Program-made: the position numbers and the translations under genes
DNA from: Mycetocola reblochoni REB411
GTDB taxonomy: Bacteria > Actinomycetota > Actinomycetes > Actinomycetales > Microbacteriaceae
Length of the DNA: 64,000 nt
Assembly (NCBI RefSeq): GCF_900163835.1
Contig: NZ_FUKR01000006.1
Location: forward strand, 1 to 64,000
Reading direction: 5' to 3'
Shown: positions 40,971 through 51,093 of the stretch, in pieces
Layout: every line of letters begins with the position of its first letter
Numbering within the stretch: the stretch's first letter is position 1
The notes under the pieces: generated by a model
Told to the model about the DNA's origin: nothing
The model's input: only the letters and a program-made list of their open reading frames with translations
Database searches by the model: none

Positions 40971-41914
40971 CCGGGCTCGGACCGACGGCGTCACCGGCGC
41001 TGCGGGCGCTGTCGGCGTCGGGGCCGGGGGCGGGGGCGCACGCCGCCGCGGTGGTCTGCTTCCCCCCGGCCGGGGCGGGGGCGTCGTTCTACCGTTTCCT
41101 CCCCGAGGCGATCGCCGGGTCCGCGGGGGACGAGCCGACGATGGGCAGGACGGGGACGACGGCCGTGCCGTCCGTCTTCGCCGTCCAGTACCCCGGGCGT
41201 GAGAGCAGGACGGGTGAGCCCGCCGCGACCGGGAGGGCCGCGCTGGTCGACGAGGCCGTCGACGCGATCCTCCGCGTCCTCGCTCCGGGCAGCCCCGTGG
41301 TGCTGCTCGGTCACAGCCTCGGCGCGCAGCTGGCCTACGAGTGCGGCCTGCGGCTGCGCGAGCACGGCAGGACCCCGGACGCCCTCGTGCTGTCGGCGCG
41401 CGCGGCGGACACGGTCCCGCACACGGCTCCTGACCCGCGGTCGGCCACCGACGACGAGCTGCTGGACTGGCTGCTGACGCTCGGCGGCACCCCGCGGGTC
41501 GTGCGCGAGCACCCCGAGCTGGCCGCGCTCGTCGCCGACGCCCTGCGGGCCGACCTGCTCGTCTCCGCCGACCCCGGACCGGTCGATCCGGCACCGCTGA
41601 CGATCCCCGTCCTCGTCCTCGCCGGGGACGCCGACCCCGCCGTGCCGATCGGCGCGACGGAGGGCTGGGCGCAGCGGAGCACGGCGGCCGTGACGACGCT
41701 CCGGCTCGCGGGCGATCACGATGCCATCCGCACCGACCGGAGCTGGCTCCCCGCGCTGGGCCGCCTGCTCGCCCCCGCCGGACTCGCCGACGCTGGACGC
41801 GGCGACACCGGACGCGCCGACACCGGATGCGACGTCGGGCGCGACGGCACTCGACGCGACGACACCCCGGCGAGCCCGCCCCGGACGTCCGCCGTGACCG
41901 GCGCCCGACGATGA
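40967..41914 (+). CDS. Type II thioesterase
   Basis: 315 residues, alpha/beta hydrolase of the GrsT family. FPPAGAGASFYRF near the N-terminus, LLGHSLGAQ with nucleophile Ser117, and LAGDHDAI with His251. Such enzymes remove wrongly loaded or stalled groups from carrier domains, which matters for the in-trans loaded modules here. Start GTG at 40967 (GTGA overlap). The last ~50 residues are a repetitive Gly/Arg/Asp/Thr tail (GRGDTGRADTG) encoded by short tandem repeats and absent from the family core. Confidence 0.88.
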   Translation: MTGLGPTASPALRALSASGPGAGAHAAAVVCFPPAGAGASFYRFLPEAIAGSAGDEPTMGRTGTTAVPSVFAVQYPGRESRTGEPAATGRAALVDEAVDAILRVLAPGSPVVLLGHSLGAQLAYECGLRLREHGRTPDALVLSARAADTVPHTAPDPRSATDDELLDWLLTLGGTPRVVREHPELAALVADALRADLLVSADPGPVDPAPLTIPVLVLAGDADPAVPIGATEGWAQRSTAAVTTLRLAGDHDAIRTDRSWLPALGRLLAPAGLADAGRGDTGRADTGCDVGRDGTRRDDTPASPPRTSAVTGARR

Positions 41915-42969
41915 CCGGCTCCGGCGCGGCGGCGACGTCCGCGCGCACCGCCACCCGACCGGGCGCGCGGGCGGATCGGCCCAGACGACGACTGCTTCTG
42001 TGGTCGGCGCTCGTGCTCCTGCTCGTCGCCGCGACCGCCGCCAGCATCGCCGTCGGCACCCACCCGCTCCCGCTCGACGCCGTGGCGTCGGCCCTGGCCT
42101 CCCCCGACACGGCACCCGCCGCGGACACGGCGATCGTGTGGGGCCTTCGTCTGCCACGCACCGTGCTCGGCCTGGTCACGGGGGCGTGCCTCGGACTCGC
42201 CGGGGCGCTCGCCCAGGTGCACACCCGCAACCCGCTCGCCGACCCCGGGCTGCTCGGCGTCACCTCGGGTGCGGGGCTGGCCGTGGTGGCGGGGATGGCG
42301 TTCCTCGGGCTCACCTCCCCCGTCGCGGCGGTGTGGCTCGCGCTGCTCGGCGGGCTCGCCGCCGGGGCGGTCGTCCTGGTGATCGCCGCGCGCGTCCGCG
42401 CCTTCGGGCAGCTGACGACGCTCATCCTCACCGGTGCGGTCACGAGCGCGCTGCTCGGAGCCCTGAGCACCGCGATCCTGCTCACCCACGAGCCGATCAT
42501 GCGGTCCTTCCAGGGCTGGTCGACCGGCTCCCTGCTCGACCGCCCGCTCGAGCTGCTGCCCGCCACGGCACCGCTGCTCGTCGCCGGGCTCGTGCTGACA
42601 CTCCTGAACCTGCCCGCCTGGTCGTCGCTCACCCTCGGCGACGCGCTCGCCGAGGGTCTCGGCCGCAACGTCGCCATCGACAGGGCCGTCGGCGTGACCG
42701 CCATCGTGCTGCTCGCGGCCGTCGCGACCGCGATCGCCGGTCCGATCGCGTTCGTCGGCCTGTTGTCTGCACACCTGGCCAGGGCGCTCGCGCGGGGGTC
42801 CGCGGTCGCCGGCGTGCTGCTCGCCGCACCGTGCGGTGCCGCCCTGCTGCTCGCCGCGGACGTGCTGGGACGGATCGCCGCGCCCGCGGGCGAGCTCTCG
42901 GTGGGCGTCGCCGTCGCCGTGGTCGGCGCCCCGGTGTTCGTCCTGCTCGCGCGGGCGGCCACGCGATGA
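41911..42969 (+). CDS. Ferric siderophore ABC permease 1 (FecCD family)
   Basis: 352 residues with ~10 transmembrane helices. WGLRLPRTVLGLVTGACLGL, NPLADPGLLGVTSGAGLA and GPIAFVGLLSAHLAR are the family hallmarks, the last lying in the region that docks the ATPase. An N-terminal basic segment (~25 residues) precedes the first helix. It forms a pair with the next gene, a FepD/FepG-type channel. ATGA overlaps on both sides. Confidence 0.93.
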   Translation: MTGSGAAATSARTATRPGARADRPRRRLLLWSALVLLLVAATAASIAVGTHPLPLDAVASALASPDTAPAADTAIVWGLRLPRTVLGLVTGACLGLAGALAQVHTRNPLADPGLLGVTSGAGLAVVAGMAFLGLTSPVAAVWLALLGGLAAGAVVLVIAARVRAFGQLTTLILTGAVTSALLGALSTAILLTHEPIMRSFQGWSTGSLLDRPLELLPATAPLLVAGLVLTLLNLPAWSSLTLGDALAEGLGRNVAIDRAVGVTAIVLLAAVATAIAGPIAFVGLLSAHLARALARGSAVAGVLLAAPCGAALLLAADVLGRIAAPAGELSVGVAVAVVGAPVFVLLARAATR

Positions 42970-44144
42970 CCGCCCGCGACGCAGCGACGCACCGTCCAAC
43001 GCAGACGCGGACGCGGACGCGGACGCGGCGTCCCCGGCGCCTGATCGTCGCGGCCGCGCTCGGCGCCGTCGGGCTCGGCATCGCGCTGCTGTCCCTGTCG
43101 ACCGGCGAGTCGACGGTCCCGCTGTCCGTCGTGGTGGACGCGGTCGTCGGACGCGACACCGCGGGGGCCGGGTACATCGTCGCGGAGTTCCGTCTGCCCC
43201 GCGTCCTCGGCGCGGTGCTCGTCGGCGTCGGACTCGGCGCGGCGGGGGCGGTCACCCAGTCGCTGCTGCGCAACCCGCTCGCCAGCCCCGACATCATCGG
43301 GGTCACCTCCGGTGCGAGCACCGCGGCGGTCGTCGCCCTCGCCGCCACGGCCGGCCTCGCCTCCTCCCCCGCGGGGGCCGTCGCGGGGATGCCCGTCGCC
43401 CTGGCCGCACTGCTCGGCGGGCTGCTCGCGGGCGCCCTCGTGCTGGCGGGGGCGTGGCGGCGCGGCCTCGAGCCCGGACGGGTCGTGCTCGTCGGACTCG
43501 GCGTCAATGCGGGCTTCGGGGCGTTGACCTCGTGGGTGCTGCTCCGCGCCGAGCTGCCCGGCCTGCAGACCTCCCTCGTCTGGCTGACGGGGAGCCTCAA
43601 CAACGCCAGGATGACGACGATCCTCCCGGTCGCCCTCATCGTGCTGCTCGCGCTGACGCTGCTCGCACTCGGGTCGCGCACGCTCGGCATGCTCCGCTAC
43701 GACGCCCGCGTCGCCGCCGCGCTCGGCGTGCGCGTGTCGGCCGCGCAGCTCGTGCTGCTCGGGCTGGCGGTCGTCCTGGCCTCGGCCGTCACCGCCGTTG
43801 CCGGACCGGTGCCCTTCGTCGCCTTCGTGGCCCCGCAGATCGCGCTCGCGCTGTTCCGGACCGAGGGCCCGCCGCTGGCGTACTCCGCGCTGCTGGGGGC
43901 GGTGATGATGCTGGCGTCCGACCTGATCGCGGCGCGGGCGTTCGCGGTCCCGCTCCCTGTCGGCATCGTGACCGCGGTGCTCGGCGTCCCCGTGCTGCTC
44001 TGGATCCTGCTGCGCGCCGGCCGGCGCGAGCGCGGTCGTGGGCGACGAGGCCGGCGCCGGAAGCGGGGGCAGCTCGAGCGGCGGGGGCGAGGCGGACGTG
44101 AGCGGTCAGGCCGGCCCGAACACGGTTCGGGCGCCCGACGATGA
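42966..44144 (+). CDS. Ferric siderophore ABC permease 2 (FecCD family) with basic C-terminal tail
   Basis: 392 residues. EFRLPRVLGAVLVGVGLGAA, NPLASPDIIGVTSGAST and AGPVPFVAFVAPQIA identify it as the second FecCD subunit. After the last helix (VLGVPVLLWILLRAG) a tail of about 45 residues is extremely Arg/Gly rich ([14 protein letters not shown]), which is not part of the family and is encoded just before the overlap with the phosphopantetheinyl transferase gene. The N-terminus also carries an Arg/Thr repeat (RTRTRTRR). Confidence 0.92.
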   Translation: MTARDAATHRPTQTRTRTRTRRPRRLIVAAALGAVGLGIALLSLSTGESTVPLSVVVDAVVGRDTAGAGYIVAEFRLPRVLGAVLVGVGLGAAGAVTQSLLRNPLASPDIIGVTSGASTAAVVALAATAGLASSPAGAVAGMPVALAALLGGLLAGALVLAGAWRRGLEPGRVVLVGLGVNAGFGALTSWVLLRAELPGLQTSLVWLTGSLNNARMTTILPVALIVLLALTLLALGSRTLGMLRYDARVAAALGVRVSAAQLVLLGLAVVLASAVTAVAGPVPFVAFVAPQIALALFRTEGPPLAYSALLGAVMMLASDLIAARAFAVPLPVGIVTAVLGVPVLLWILLRAGRRERGRGRRGRRRKRGQLERRGRGGRERSGRPEHGSGARR

Positions 44145-45112
44145 GAGCGCTCAGCTGGTCCCCGCTCCCGCCCGCTTGCGCGGGAGGGATTCCTTCGCTG
44201 CTCACGCTGACCGCGGCCGCGGAGTGCGTCCGCCCGGACGCAGGGCGCATGCCCGGACAGCGAACATCCGCGGAGGGTGAGACGTCCCCGGAGCCGACGA
44301 CGCGGCCCTCGACACGGCCACGTGCGCTCGCGCCGCCCGAGGCGCCCACTGCGCGCGTCGGGATCGACAGGATCGACAGGATCGACGGGATCGACGGGGT
44401 CGACGTCTTCCTCGCCGACCTCGACGCCGCCGCCGTCACCGTTACCGGAACACCGTGTGAGCGGGCCCCCGCACCCCTCGGGCACAGCCTGCAGGAGTGG
44501 GCGCTCGCGAGAACCGACGTGCTCTCCGCCGAGGAACGGCACCGCGCGGCCCGGCTGCGCCTGCCCGCCCTCGCCGCACGGTGGAGCGCCGCGCACGTGC
44601 TGCTGCGAATCCTGCTCTCGGCACGGACGGGCGTTCGGCCACAGGACCTCCGCTTCGCCACGGGCGAGCACGGCAAGCCACGCATCGATGGCTGTGGCCC
44701 TCACCCGCCCTCGTTCTCGCTCTCCCACACCGGCCCCCACGTCCTCCTCGCCGTCGCGACCGGCGGCGTGGAGCTCGGCGTCGACATCGAGTCGGCCATC
44801 GGCGTGGCGGCGGCCCGCGACGTGGCGGCCGCCCTGCACCCGCGGGAGCGCGCCGAGCTGGACGCGCTCGGCGATGCCGCTCTGCCGACCGCAACCGCGC
44901 GCGCATGGACACGAACGGAGGCGGCGCTCAAGGCACTCGGGACCGGGCTGAGCCGTGACCCCTCGATCGACTACCTCGGCACCGGTCCGCAGCCGGCGCA
45001 GCCGAGCTGGCTCGGCGCGCACGGTCTCGTCAGCGATCTGCCCGCTCCGCCCTCCGCGGCACGGGTCCGTGCGGCGATCTGCGTGCTCCCGGCCCCGGGG
45101 GAGAACCCCTGA
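44141..45112 (+). CDS. Sfp-type 4'-phosphopantetheinyl transferase
   Basis: Transfers phosphopantetheine from CoA to the carrier-domain serines, activating the aryl carrier and the five peptidyl carriers. Motifs: FATGEHGKP (~172-180), FSLSHTG (192-198), GVDIES with Mg-binding Asp215/Glu217 (213-218), and WTRTEAALKALGTG (256-269), where the usual W-x-x-K-E has Thr instead of Lys. The 323 residues include ~85 with no family similarity at the N-terminus, so the true start may be later: ATG 44249 is one option. ATG 44141 is kept because it makes the ATGA overlap typical of this operon. A five-fold 9-nt repeat lies at 44361-44405. Confidence 0.85.
   Translation: MRALSWSPLPPACAGGIPSLLTLTAAAECVRPDAGRMPGQRTSAEGETSPEPTTRPSTRPRALAPPEAPTARVGIDRIDRIDGIDGVDVFLADLDAAAVTVTGTPCERAPAPLGHSLQEWALARTDVLSAEERHRAARLRLPALAARWSAAHVLLRILLSARTGVRPQDLRFATGEHGKPRIDGCGPHPPSFSLSHTGPHVLLAVATGGVELGVDIESAIGVAAARDVAAALHPRERAELDALGDAALPTATARAWTRTEAALKALGTGLSRDPSIDYLGTGPQPAQPSWLGAHGLVSDLPAPPSAARVRAAICVLPAPGENP
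44361..44405. repeat. Five tandem 9-bp units within the phosphopantetheinyl transferase gene
   Basis: Five copies of GGATCGACA/G (the last GGGTCGACG) in register with the reading frame, encoding (R/G)-I-D triplets immediately before the conserved core of the enzyme. Copy number could vary by slippage without shifting the frame. Confidence 0.85.
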
Positions 45113-45141
45113 CCGTCGCTCGCGGCCGGCGCTGACACGCG

Positions 45142-45180
45142 GGAGGGGCCCCGGCTCGATGAGCGAGACGGGGCCCCTCC
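45142..45180. terminator. Strong hairpin ending the siderophore operon (bidirectional)
   Basis: A perfect 12-bp stem GGAGGGGCCCCG / CGGGGCCCCTCC with a 15-nt loop, 29 bp after the phosphopantetheinyl transferase stop and 14 bp from the stop of the convergent gene. No T-run, as is common in GC-rich actinobacteria. Probably terminates both transcripts. Confidence 0.7.
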
Positions 45181-45194
45181 GTGTGCGAGCGACG

Positions 45195-45506
45195 TCAGCT
45201 GATGGACGGCGTCTCACTGCTCGGCGGCGTCTCGCTGCTCGGCGGGGTGCTGCTGCTCGGAGGCGTGGGCTTCGACCAGTCGCACCAGGAGTGGATCCAG
45301 TCGAGCTTCTTCTGGATGATCGACGACACGATGTCGCCCTTGCCGTGGTCGCCCCAGCCGAAGGTCGTCTGGACCTGCGTGGCCGCCGCCCCGCTCGCCG
45401 GAGCGGCCTGGGCCGCCCCCGCCGCGCCGAGCGATCCGATCGCCAGTACCGCGCCGACGCCCGCGGCAACCGCGGTCCGTCGGATGACGTGTGAGTTCTG
45501 AGACAT
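45195..45506 (-). CDS. Small secreted protein with Pro/Ser/Thr/Glu repeat tail, function unknown
   Basis: 103 residues. ATG at 45506 follows a GGGGGAG ribosome-binding site. A clear Sec signal peptide (RR, then VAAGVGAVLAIGSLGAAGAAQA) ends near residue 33-35. The mature part has a short segment FGWGDHGKGDIVSSIIQKK and WIHSWCDW, then a C-terminal tail of PPSSETPPSSET repeats. I recognise no family. Trp-rich short cores with a Pro/Ser tail suggest an exported peptide; whether it is linked to the siderophore genes is unknown, since it is convergent to them behind a terminator. Confidence 0.7.
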   Translation of the reverse strand: MSQNSHVIRRTAVAAGVGAVLAIGSLGAAGAAQAAPASGAAATQVQTTFGWGDHGKGDIVSSIIQKKLDWIHSWCDWSKPTPPSSSTPPSSETPPSSETPSIS

Positions 45507-45739
45507 GTGTCTCCCCCTTGTGTGTACGCCGGCTCTGCCGGCTGGACGCACCGCAGCCGTCTGGATGCGGCGGTCGCTCCCCCGATGCGCGACATCGCGC
45601 TGACGTCCCCCGTTCGGGGGTGGCGACGGCGACAGCATATGCCCTCCCACCGGCACGGTCCGCGGACTTATCCACGGTCACCGGAGGACGTCCGGCGGTG
45701 GCCCCACCGTGCGCCGACCGCCCCGTAGGCTCGTGGTTC

Positions 45740-46240
45740 GTGACCCCAGGCCCGTCCCCCTCCCTACGCCGCGGCCGTTCCCCCCGGCAGACGCTGCTCG
45801 TCGCGGCCGGCGTCCTGTGCCTGGCCGCGATCGCCGCCATCTGCCTGTGGCCGCAGCACGTGGACGCCGAACTCCGCGCCCCGCTCGGTGGATGGCTCGA
45901 CTCCGCGCACCGGAACGGGCTGCCCTCCTGGATCGGCTACGCCACGGTCGAGTCGCTCGCCAACGTCGCGCTGTACCTCCCCGCGGCCGCCATCGCGGGC
46001 GCGCTCGTCCCACCCCGGTTCGTGCCCGCCGTGCCCGTCGCCGCGCTGCTGCTCTCTGTCGGAGTCGAGCTGACCCAGGATCTGCTCCTCCCCGGGCGCA
46101 CCGGGGATCCGCGCGACGTGCTCGCGAACACCGCGGGCGCGGCCATCGGTGCCGCGATGCTGCTGCTCATTCGTCGGCGACGACGTCGACGGGCGGGCAC
46201 CGCCCCCGCCACGGAAAAAACACCCGGCCCCGGAGCGTGA
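45740..46240 (+). CDS. VanZ-family membrane protein
   Basis: 166 residues with about four hydrophobic segments. ESLANVALYLPAAAIAGALV and VELTQDLLLPGRTGDPRDVLANTAGAAIGA contain the VanZ motif (E..Q......R..D..D...N..G). VanZ-like proteins have no settled function; some confer low-level teicoplanin resistance. GTG at 45740 is chosen: TAGGCT lies 8 nt upstream (45726-45731), compatible with a leaderless transcript, and the frame upstream has no similarity. The stop codon lies in the loop of the tuf terminator hairpin. Confidence 0.8.
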   Translation: MTPGPSPSLRRGRSPRQTLLVAAGVLCLAAIAAICLWPQHVDAELRAPLGGWLDSAHRNGLPSWIGYATVESLANVALYLPAAAIAGALVPPRFVPAVPVAALLLSVGVELTQDLLLPGRTGDPRDVLANTAGAAIGAAMLLLIRRRRRRRAGTAPATEKTPGPGA

Positions 46241-46256
46241 GCTCCGGGGCCGGGTG
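46215..46256 (-). terminator. Intrinsic terminator of the str operon (after tuf)
   Basis: Perfect 16-bp stem (CACCCGGCCCCGGAGC, 46221-46236, with 46241-46256) and GTGA loop, followed on the minus strand by TTTTTT (46220-46215). A textbook rho-independent terminator, starting 20 nt after the tuf stop. The same stem on the plus strand contains the end of the VanZ-family gene. Confidence 0.92.
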
Positions 46257-46275
46257 AAACCAGCAGTAAGGCTAC

Positions 46276-47469
46276 TTACTTGTTGATCTTGGTGACGGTA
46301 CCGGCACCGACGGTGCGGCCACCCTCACGGATCGCGAAGCCGAGGCCCTCCTCCATGGCGATCGGCTGGATCAGCTGAACGCTCATGTCGGTGGTGTCGC
46401 CGGGCATGACCATCTCGGTGCCCTCGGGCAGCGTGATGACGCCGGTGACGTCGGTGGTGCGGAAGTAGAACTGCGGGCGGTAGTTCGTGTAGAAGGGGTT
46501 GTGACGCCCACCCTCGTCCTTGGACAGGATGTACGCGGTGCCCTCGAACTCGGTGTGCGGCGTGACCGAACCCGGCTTCACGACGACCTGACCGCGCTCC
46601 ACGTCCTCGCGCTTGGTGCCGCGGAGGAGCAGACCACAGTTCTCGCCGGCCCATGCCTCGTCGAGCTGCTTGTGGAACATCTCGATACCGGTGACCGTGG
46701 TCTTCTGCGTCGGGCGGATGCCGACGATCTCGACCTCGGAGTTGATCGCGAGGGTACCGCGCTCGGCACGGCCGGTGACGACGGTTCCACGACCGGTGAT
46801 CGTGAAGACGTCCTCGACGGGCATGAGGAACGGCTTGTCCTTGTCGCGCACGGGGTCGGGGATCGAGTTGTCGACCGCCTCCATGAGCTCGAGAACGGCG
46901 TTGACCCACTTCTCGTCGCCCTCGAGAGCCTTGAGGCCCGAGACGCGGACGACGGGAGCGTTGTCGCCATCGAAGTCCTGGCTGGAGAGCAGCTCGCGGA
47001 CCTCGAGCTCGACGAGCTCCAGGATCTCCTCGTCGTCGACCATGTCGGACTTGTTCAGCGCGACGAGCAGGTAGGGAACGCCGACCTGCTTGGCGAGCAG
47101 AACGTGCTCGCGGGTCTGAGCCATCGGGCCGTCGGTGGCGGCGACCACGAGGATCGCGCCGTCCATCTGAGCGGCACCAGTGATCATGTTCTTGATGTAG
47201 TCAGCGTGGCCCGGGGCGTCAACGTGAGCGTAGTGACGCTTCGGGGTCTCGTACTCGACGTGCGAGATGTTGATGGTGATACCGCGCTGACGCTCCTCCG
47301 GAGCGGAGTCGATCGTCGCGAAGTCGCGCTGAACGTTGGTGTCAGACGGGTACTTGTCAGCCAGAACCTTCGAGATCGCCGCGGTGAGAGTGGTCTTACC
47401 GTGGTCGACGTGACCGATGGTTCCGATGTTGACGTGCGGCTTGGTCCGCTCGAACTTGGCCTTAGCCAC
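46276..47469 (-). CDS. tuf: Elongation factor Tu
   Basis: Carries aminoacyl-tRNA to the ribosome with GTP. 397 residues: G1 GHVDHGKT, G3 DAPGHADY, G4 NKSD, and the three-domain length expected. GTG start at 47469 with GAGGAGG 7 nt upstream. It is the last gene of the str operon here and is cut off from rpsJ by the siderophore island. Confidence 0.98.
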   Translation of the reverse strand: MAKAKFERTKPHVNIGTIGHVDHGKTTLTAAISKVLADKYPSDTNVQRDFATIDSAPEERQRGITINISHVEYETPKRHYAHVDAPGHADYIKNMITGAAQMDGAILVVAATDGPMAQTREHVLLAKQVGVPYLLVALNKSDMVDDEEILELVELEVRELLSSQDFDGDNAPVVRVSGLKALEGDEKWVNAVLELMEAVDNSIPDPVRDKDKPFLMPVEDVFTITGRGTVVTGRAERGTLAINSEVEIVGIRPTQKTTVTGIEMFHKQLDEAWAGENCGLLLRGTKREDVERGQVVVKPGSVTPHTEFEGTAYILSKDEGGRHNPFYTNYRPQFYFRTTDVTGVITLPEGTEMVMPGDTTDMSVQLIQPIAMEEGLGFAIREGGRTVGAGTVTKINK

Positions 47470-47547
47470 TGTGGGTCCTCCTCAGGACTTCATGTAGCAC
47501 AGGAACGAACGCTGGATTGCGTCCGGCTGACTACGGGGTGTGTATTT

Positions 47548-47576
47548 ATGTTACGGGATTCGGCTGGGCGGATGAA
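47548..47576 (-). promoter_or_regulatory. Candidate tuf promoter
   Basis: In the 163-bp gap after fusA, minus-strand TTCATC (47576-47571) and TAACAT (47553-47548) are 17 nt apart inside a conspicuous AT-rich island. It would allow extra tuf expression, as is usual for EF-Tu. Confidence 0.45.
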
Positions 47577-47589
47577 CCCACCCGGTGCC

Positions 47590-47617
47590 GGGGGCGCGAC
47601 CTCACGGGCACGCCCCC
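47590..47617 (-). terminator. Hairpin between fusA and tuf
   Basis: 7-bp stem GGGGGCG/CGCCCCC with a 14-nt loop, 15 nt after the fusA stop codon. Without a T-run it is more likely a partial terminator or RNA stabiliser ahead of the tuf promoter. Confidence 0.45.
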
Positions 47618-47632
47618 GACCAGGCGTCGGGA

Positions 47633-49747
<2,115 letters not shown>

Positions 49748-49882
49748 GGGGTTCCTCCAGGGAGTTGGGTGGGGTGAGGTCGAACTTGGCTGAGGAGCCG
49801 GCCGGGGAGGGGCCCGATACCTTCCGGCATCAGACCCCGCCCCGAACTGCCGCCACCAGGTGGCGCCGGCGGCTCCGACGCG

Positions 49883-50353
49883 CTACCAGCGGTAGTGCGC
49901 GAAGGCCTTGTTCGACTCGGCCATCTTGTGGGTGTCCTCGCGACGCTTCACAGCGGCGCCCAGACCGTTCGAGGCGTCGAGGATCTCGTTGGTGAGACGC
50001 TCGGTCATCGTGTTCTCACGACGGCCCTTCGCGTAGCTGACCAGCCAGCGCAGGGCCAGCGTGTTCGCACGGTGGGGCTTGACCTCAACGGGGACCTGGT
50101 AGGTCGAGCCACCGACGCGGCGCGAACGCACCTCGAGGGTCGGCCGGACGTTGTCCAGGGCCTTCTTGAGCGTGGCGACGGCGTCCTGACCGTTCTTCGC
50201 GGCGACACCGGCGAGCGCGTCGTACACGATGCGCTCGGCGAGGCCCTTCTTGCCGTCGATGAGGATCTTGTTCACCAGCTGGCTGACGATCGGTGCGCCG
50301 TAGACCGGGTCTGCGACGACGGGGCGCTTCGGAGCGGGGCCCTTACGAGGCAT
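49883..50353 (-). CDS. rpsG: 30S ribosomal protein S7
   Basis: 156 residues, the primary organiser of the 30S head. [19 protein letters not shown] and [19 protein letters not shown] are family signatures. Its ATG shares one base with the rpsL stop (TAATG). Confidence 0.97.
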   Translation of the reverse strand: MPRKGPAPKRPVVADPVYGAPIVSQLVNKILIDGKKGLAERIVYDALAGVAAKNGQDAVATLKKALDNVRPTLEVRSRRVGGSTYQVPVEVKPHRANTLALRWLVSYAKGRRENTMTERLTNEILDASNGLGAAVKRREDTHKMAESNKAFAHYRW

Positions 50354-50727
50354 TACTTCTTCTCCTTCTTCGCGCCGTAGCGGCTACGGGCCTGCTGACG
50401 ACCCTTGACGGCCTGGGTGTCCAGGGCGCCGCGGACGATCTTGTAGCGAACACCGGGGAGGTCCTTCACACGACCACCGCGGACTAGCACCATCGAGTGC
50501 TCCTGCAGGTTGTGGCCCTCACCGGGGATGTAGGCGGTGACCTCGGTGCCGTTGGAGAGCTTCACACGAGCGACCTTGCGCATCGCCGAGTTCGGCTTCT
50601 TCGGGGTGGTGGTGTACACACGGGTGCACACACCACGCTGCTGGGGGTTGGCCTTCAGGGCGGGCGCCTTGGTCTTCGAGACCTTGGGGCTGCGACCCTT
50701 GCGGACCAACTGCTGAATAGTTGGCAC
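50353..50727 (-). CDS. rpsL: 30S ribosomal protein S12
   Basis: 124 residues in the decoding centre. The GTG at 50727 gives the canonical [15 protein letters not shown]-terminus and has AAGGAG 5 nt upstream; a longer open frame is rejected. The two loops where streptomycin-resistance substitutions arise are wild type (TTPKKPNSA and [11 protein letters not shown]). Confidence 0.97.
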   Translation of the reverse strand: MPTIQQLVRKGRSPKVSKTKAPALKANPQQRGVCTRVYTTTPKKPNSAMRKVARVKLSNGTEVTAYIPGEGHNLQEHSMVLVRGGRVKDLPGVRYKIVRGALDTQAVKGRQQARSRYGAKKEKK

Positions 50728-51093
50728 TGCTTCTCCTTGATTACGCTGCACGGTGACAGCTGCTCCATGACGGGCTAGCATTCACACCACGGCGAGCCGG
50801 GTGTGAGTTCAGATGGATCCGCCCGGAACCGGGGACCGGGACCGTGATGGACGGATATGCCGTGGGGGCACCGCGGACGGCACCCGATGGGCCGGTCCAG
50901 GGAACCGAATCCGAGGATCCCGCTCTCCGCTACTCCCGCCTCGCGGCGAGGATGCTCCAGCCCTGCGGCGAGGATCGGCACCCGCTCGCCCTGCTTTTGG
51001 GCAGGGTCCACCGGCGCGTCAAAACGCACACTGGATCAGTTTATGCTCGGCGCGCCTGCCGGTCAACTGGACACAGACAGGGCATGGCGGCGC
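50728..51093 (-). other. Leader region upstream of rpsL
   Basis: 366 bp without a gene. Transcription from the promoter at 51038-51066 would give a leader of about 300 nt ahead of rpsL. It contains a small stem (CCCTGC/GCAGGG, 50989-51006) with a T/G loop and a second TTGACG at 51022-51017 lacking an evident -10. No known riboswitch was recognised. Confidence 0.5.
51038..51066 (-). promoter_or_regulatory. Str operon promoter
   Basis: Minus-strand TTGACC (51066-51061) and TAAACT (51043-51038) separated by exactly 17 nt, a good housekeeping-sigma match upstream of rpsL-rpsG-fusA-tuf and close to the end of the upstream gene. Confidence 0.65.

Noticed and set aside
14787-45112. Mobile element carrying the siderophore genes
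   Set aside because: No transposase, integrase, tRNA or flanking direct repeats were found at either edge; codon use is like the neighbours.
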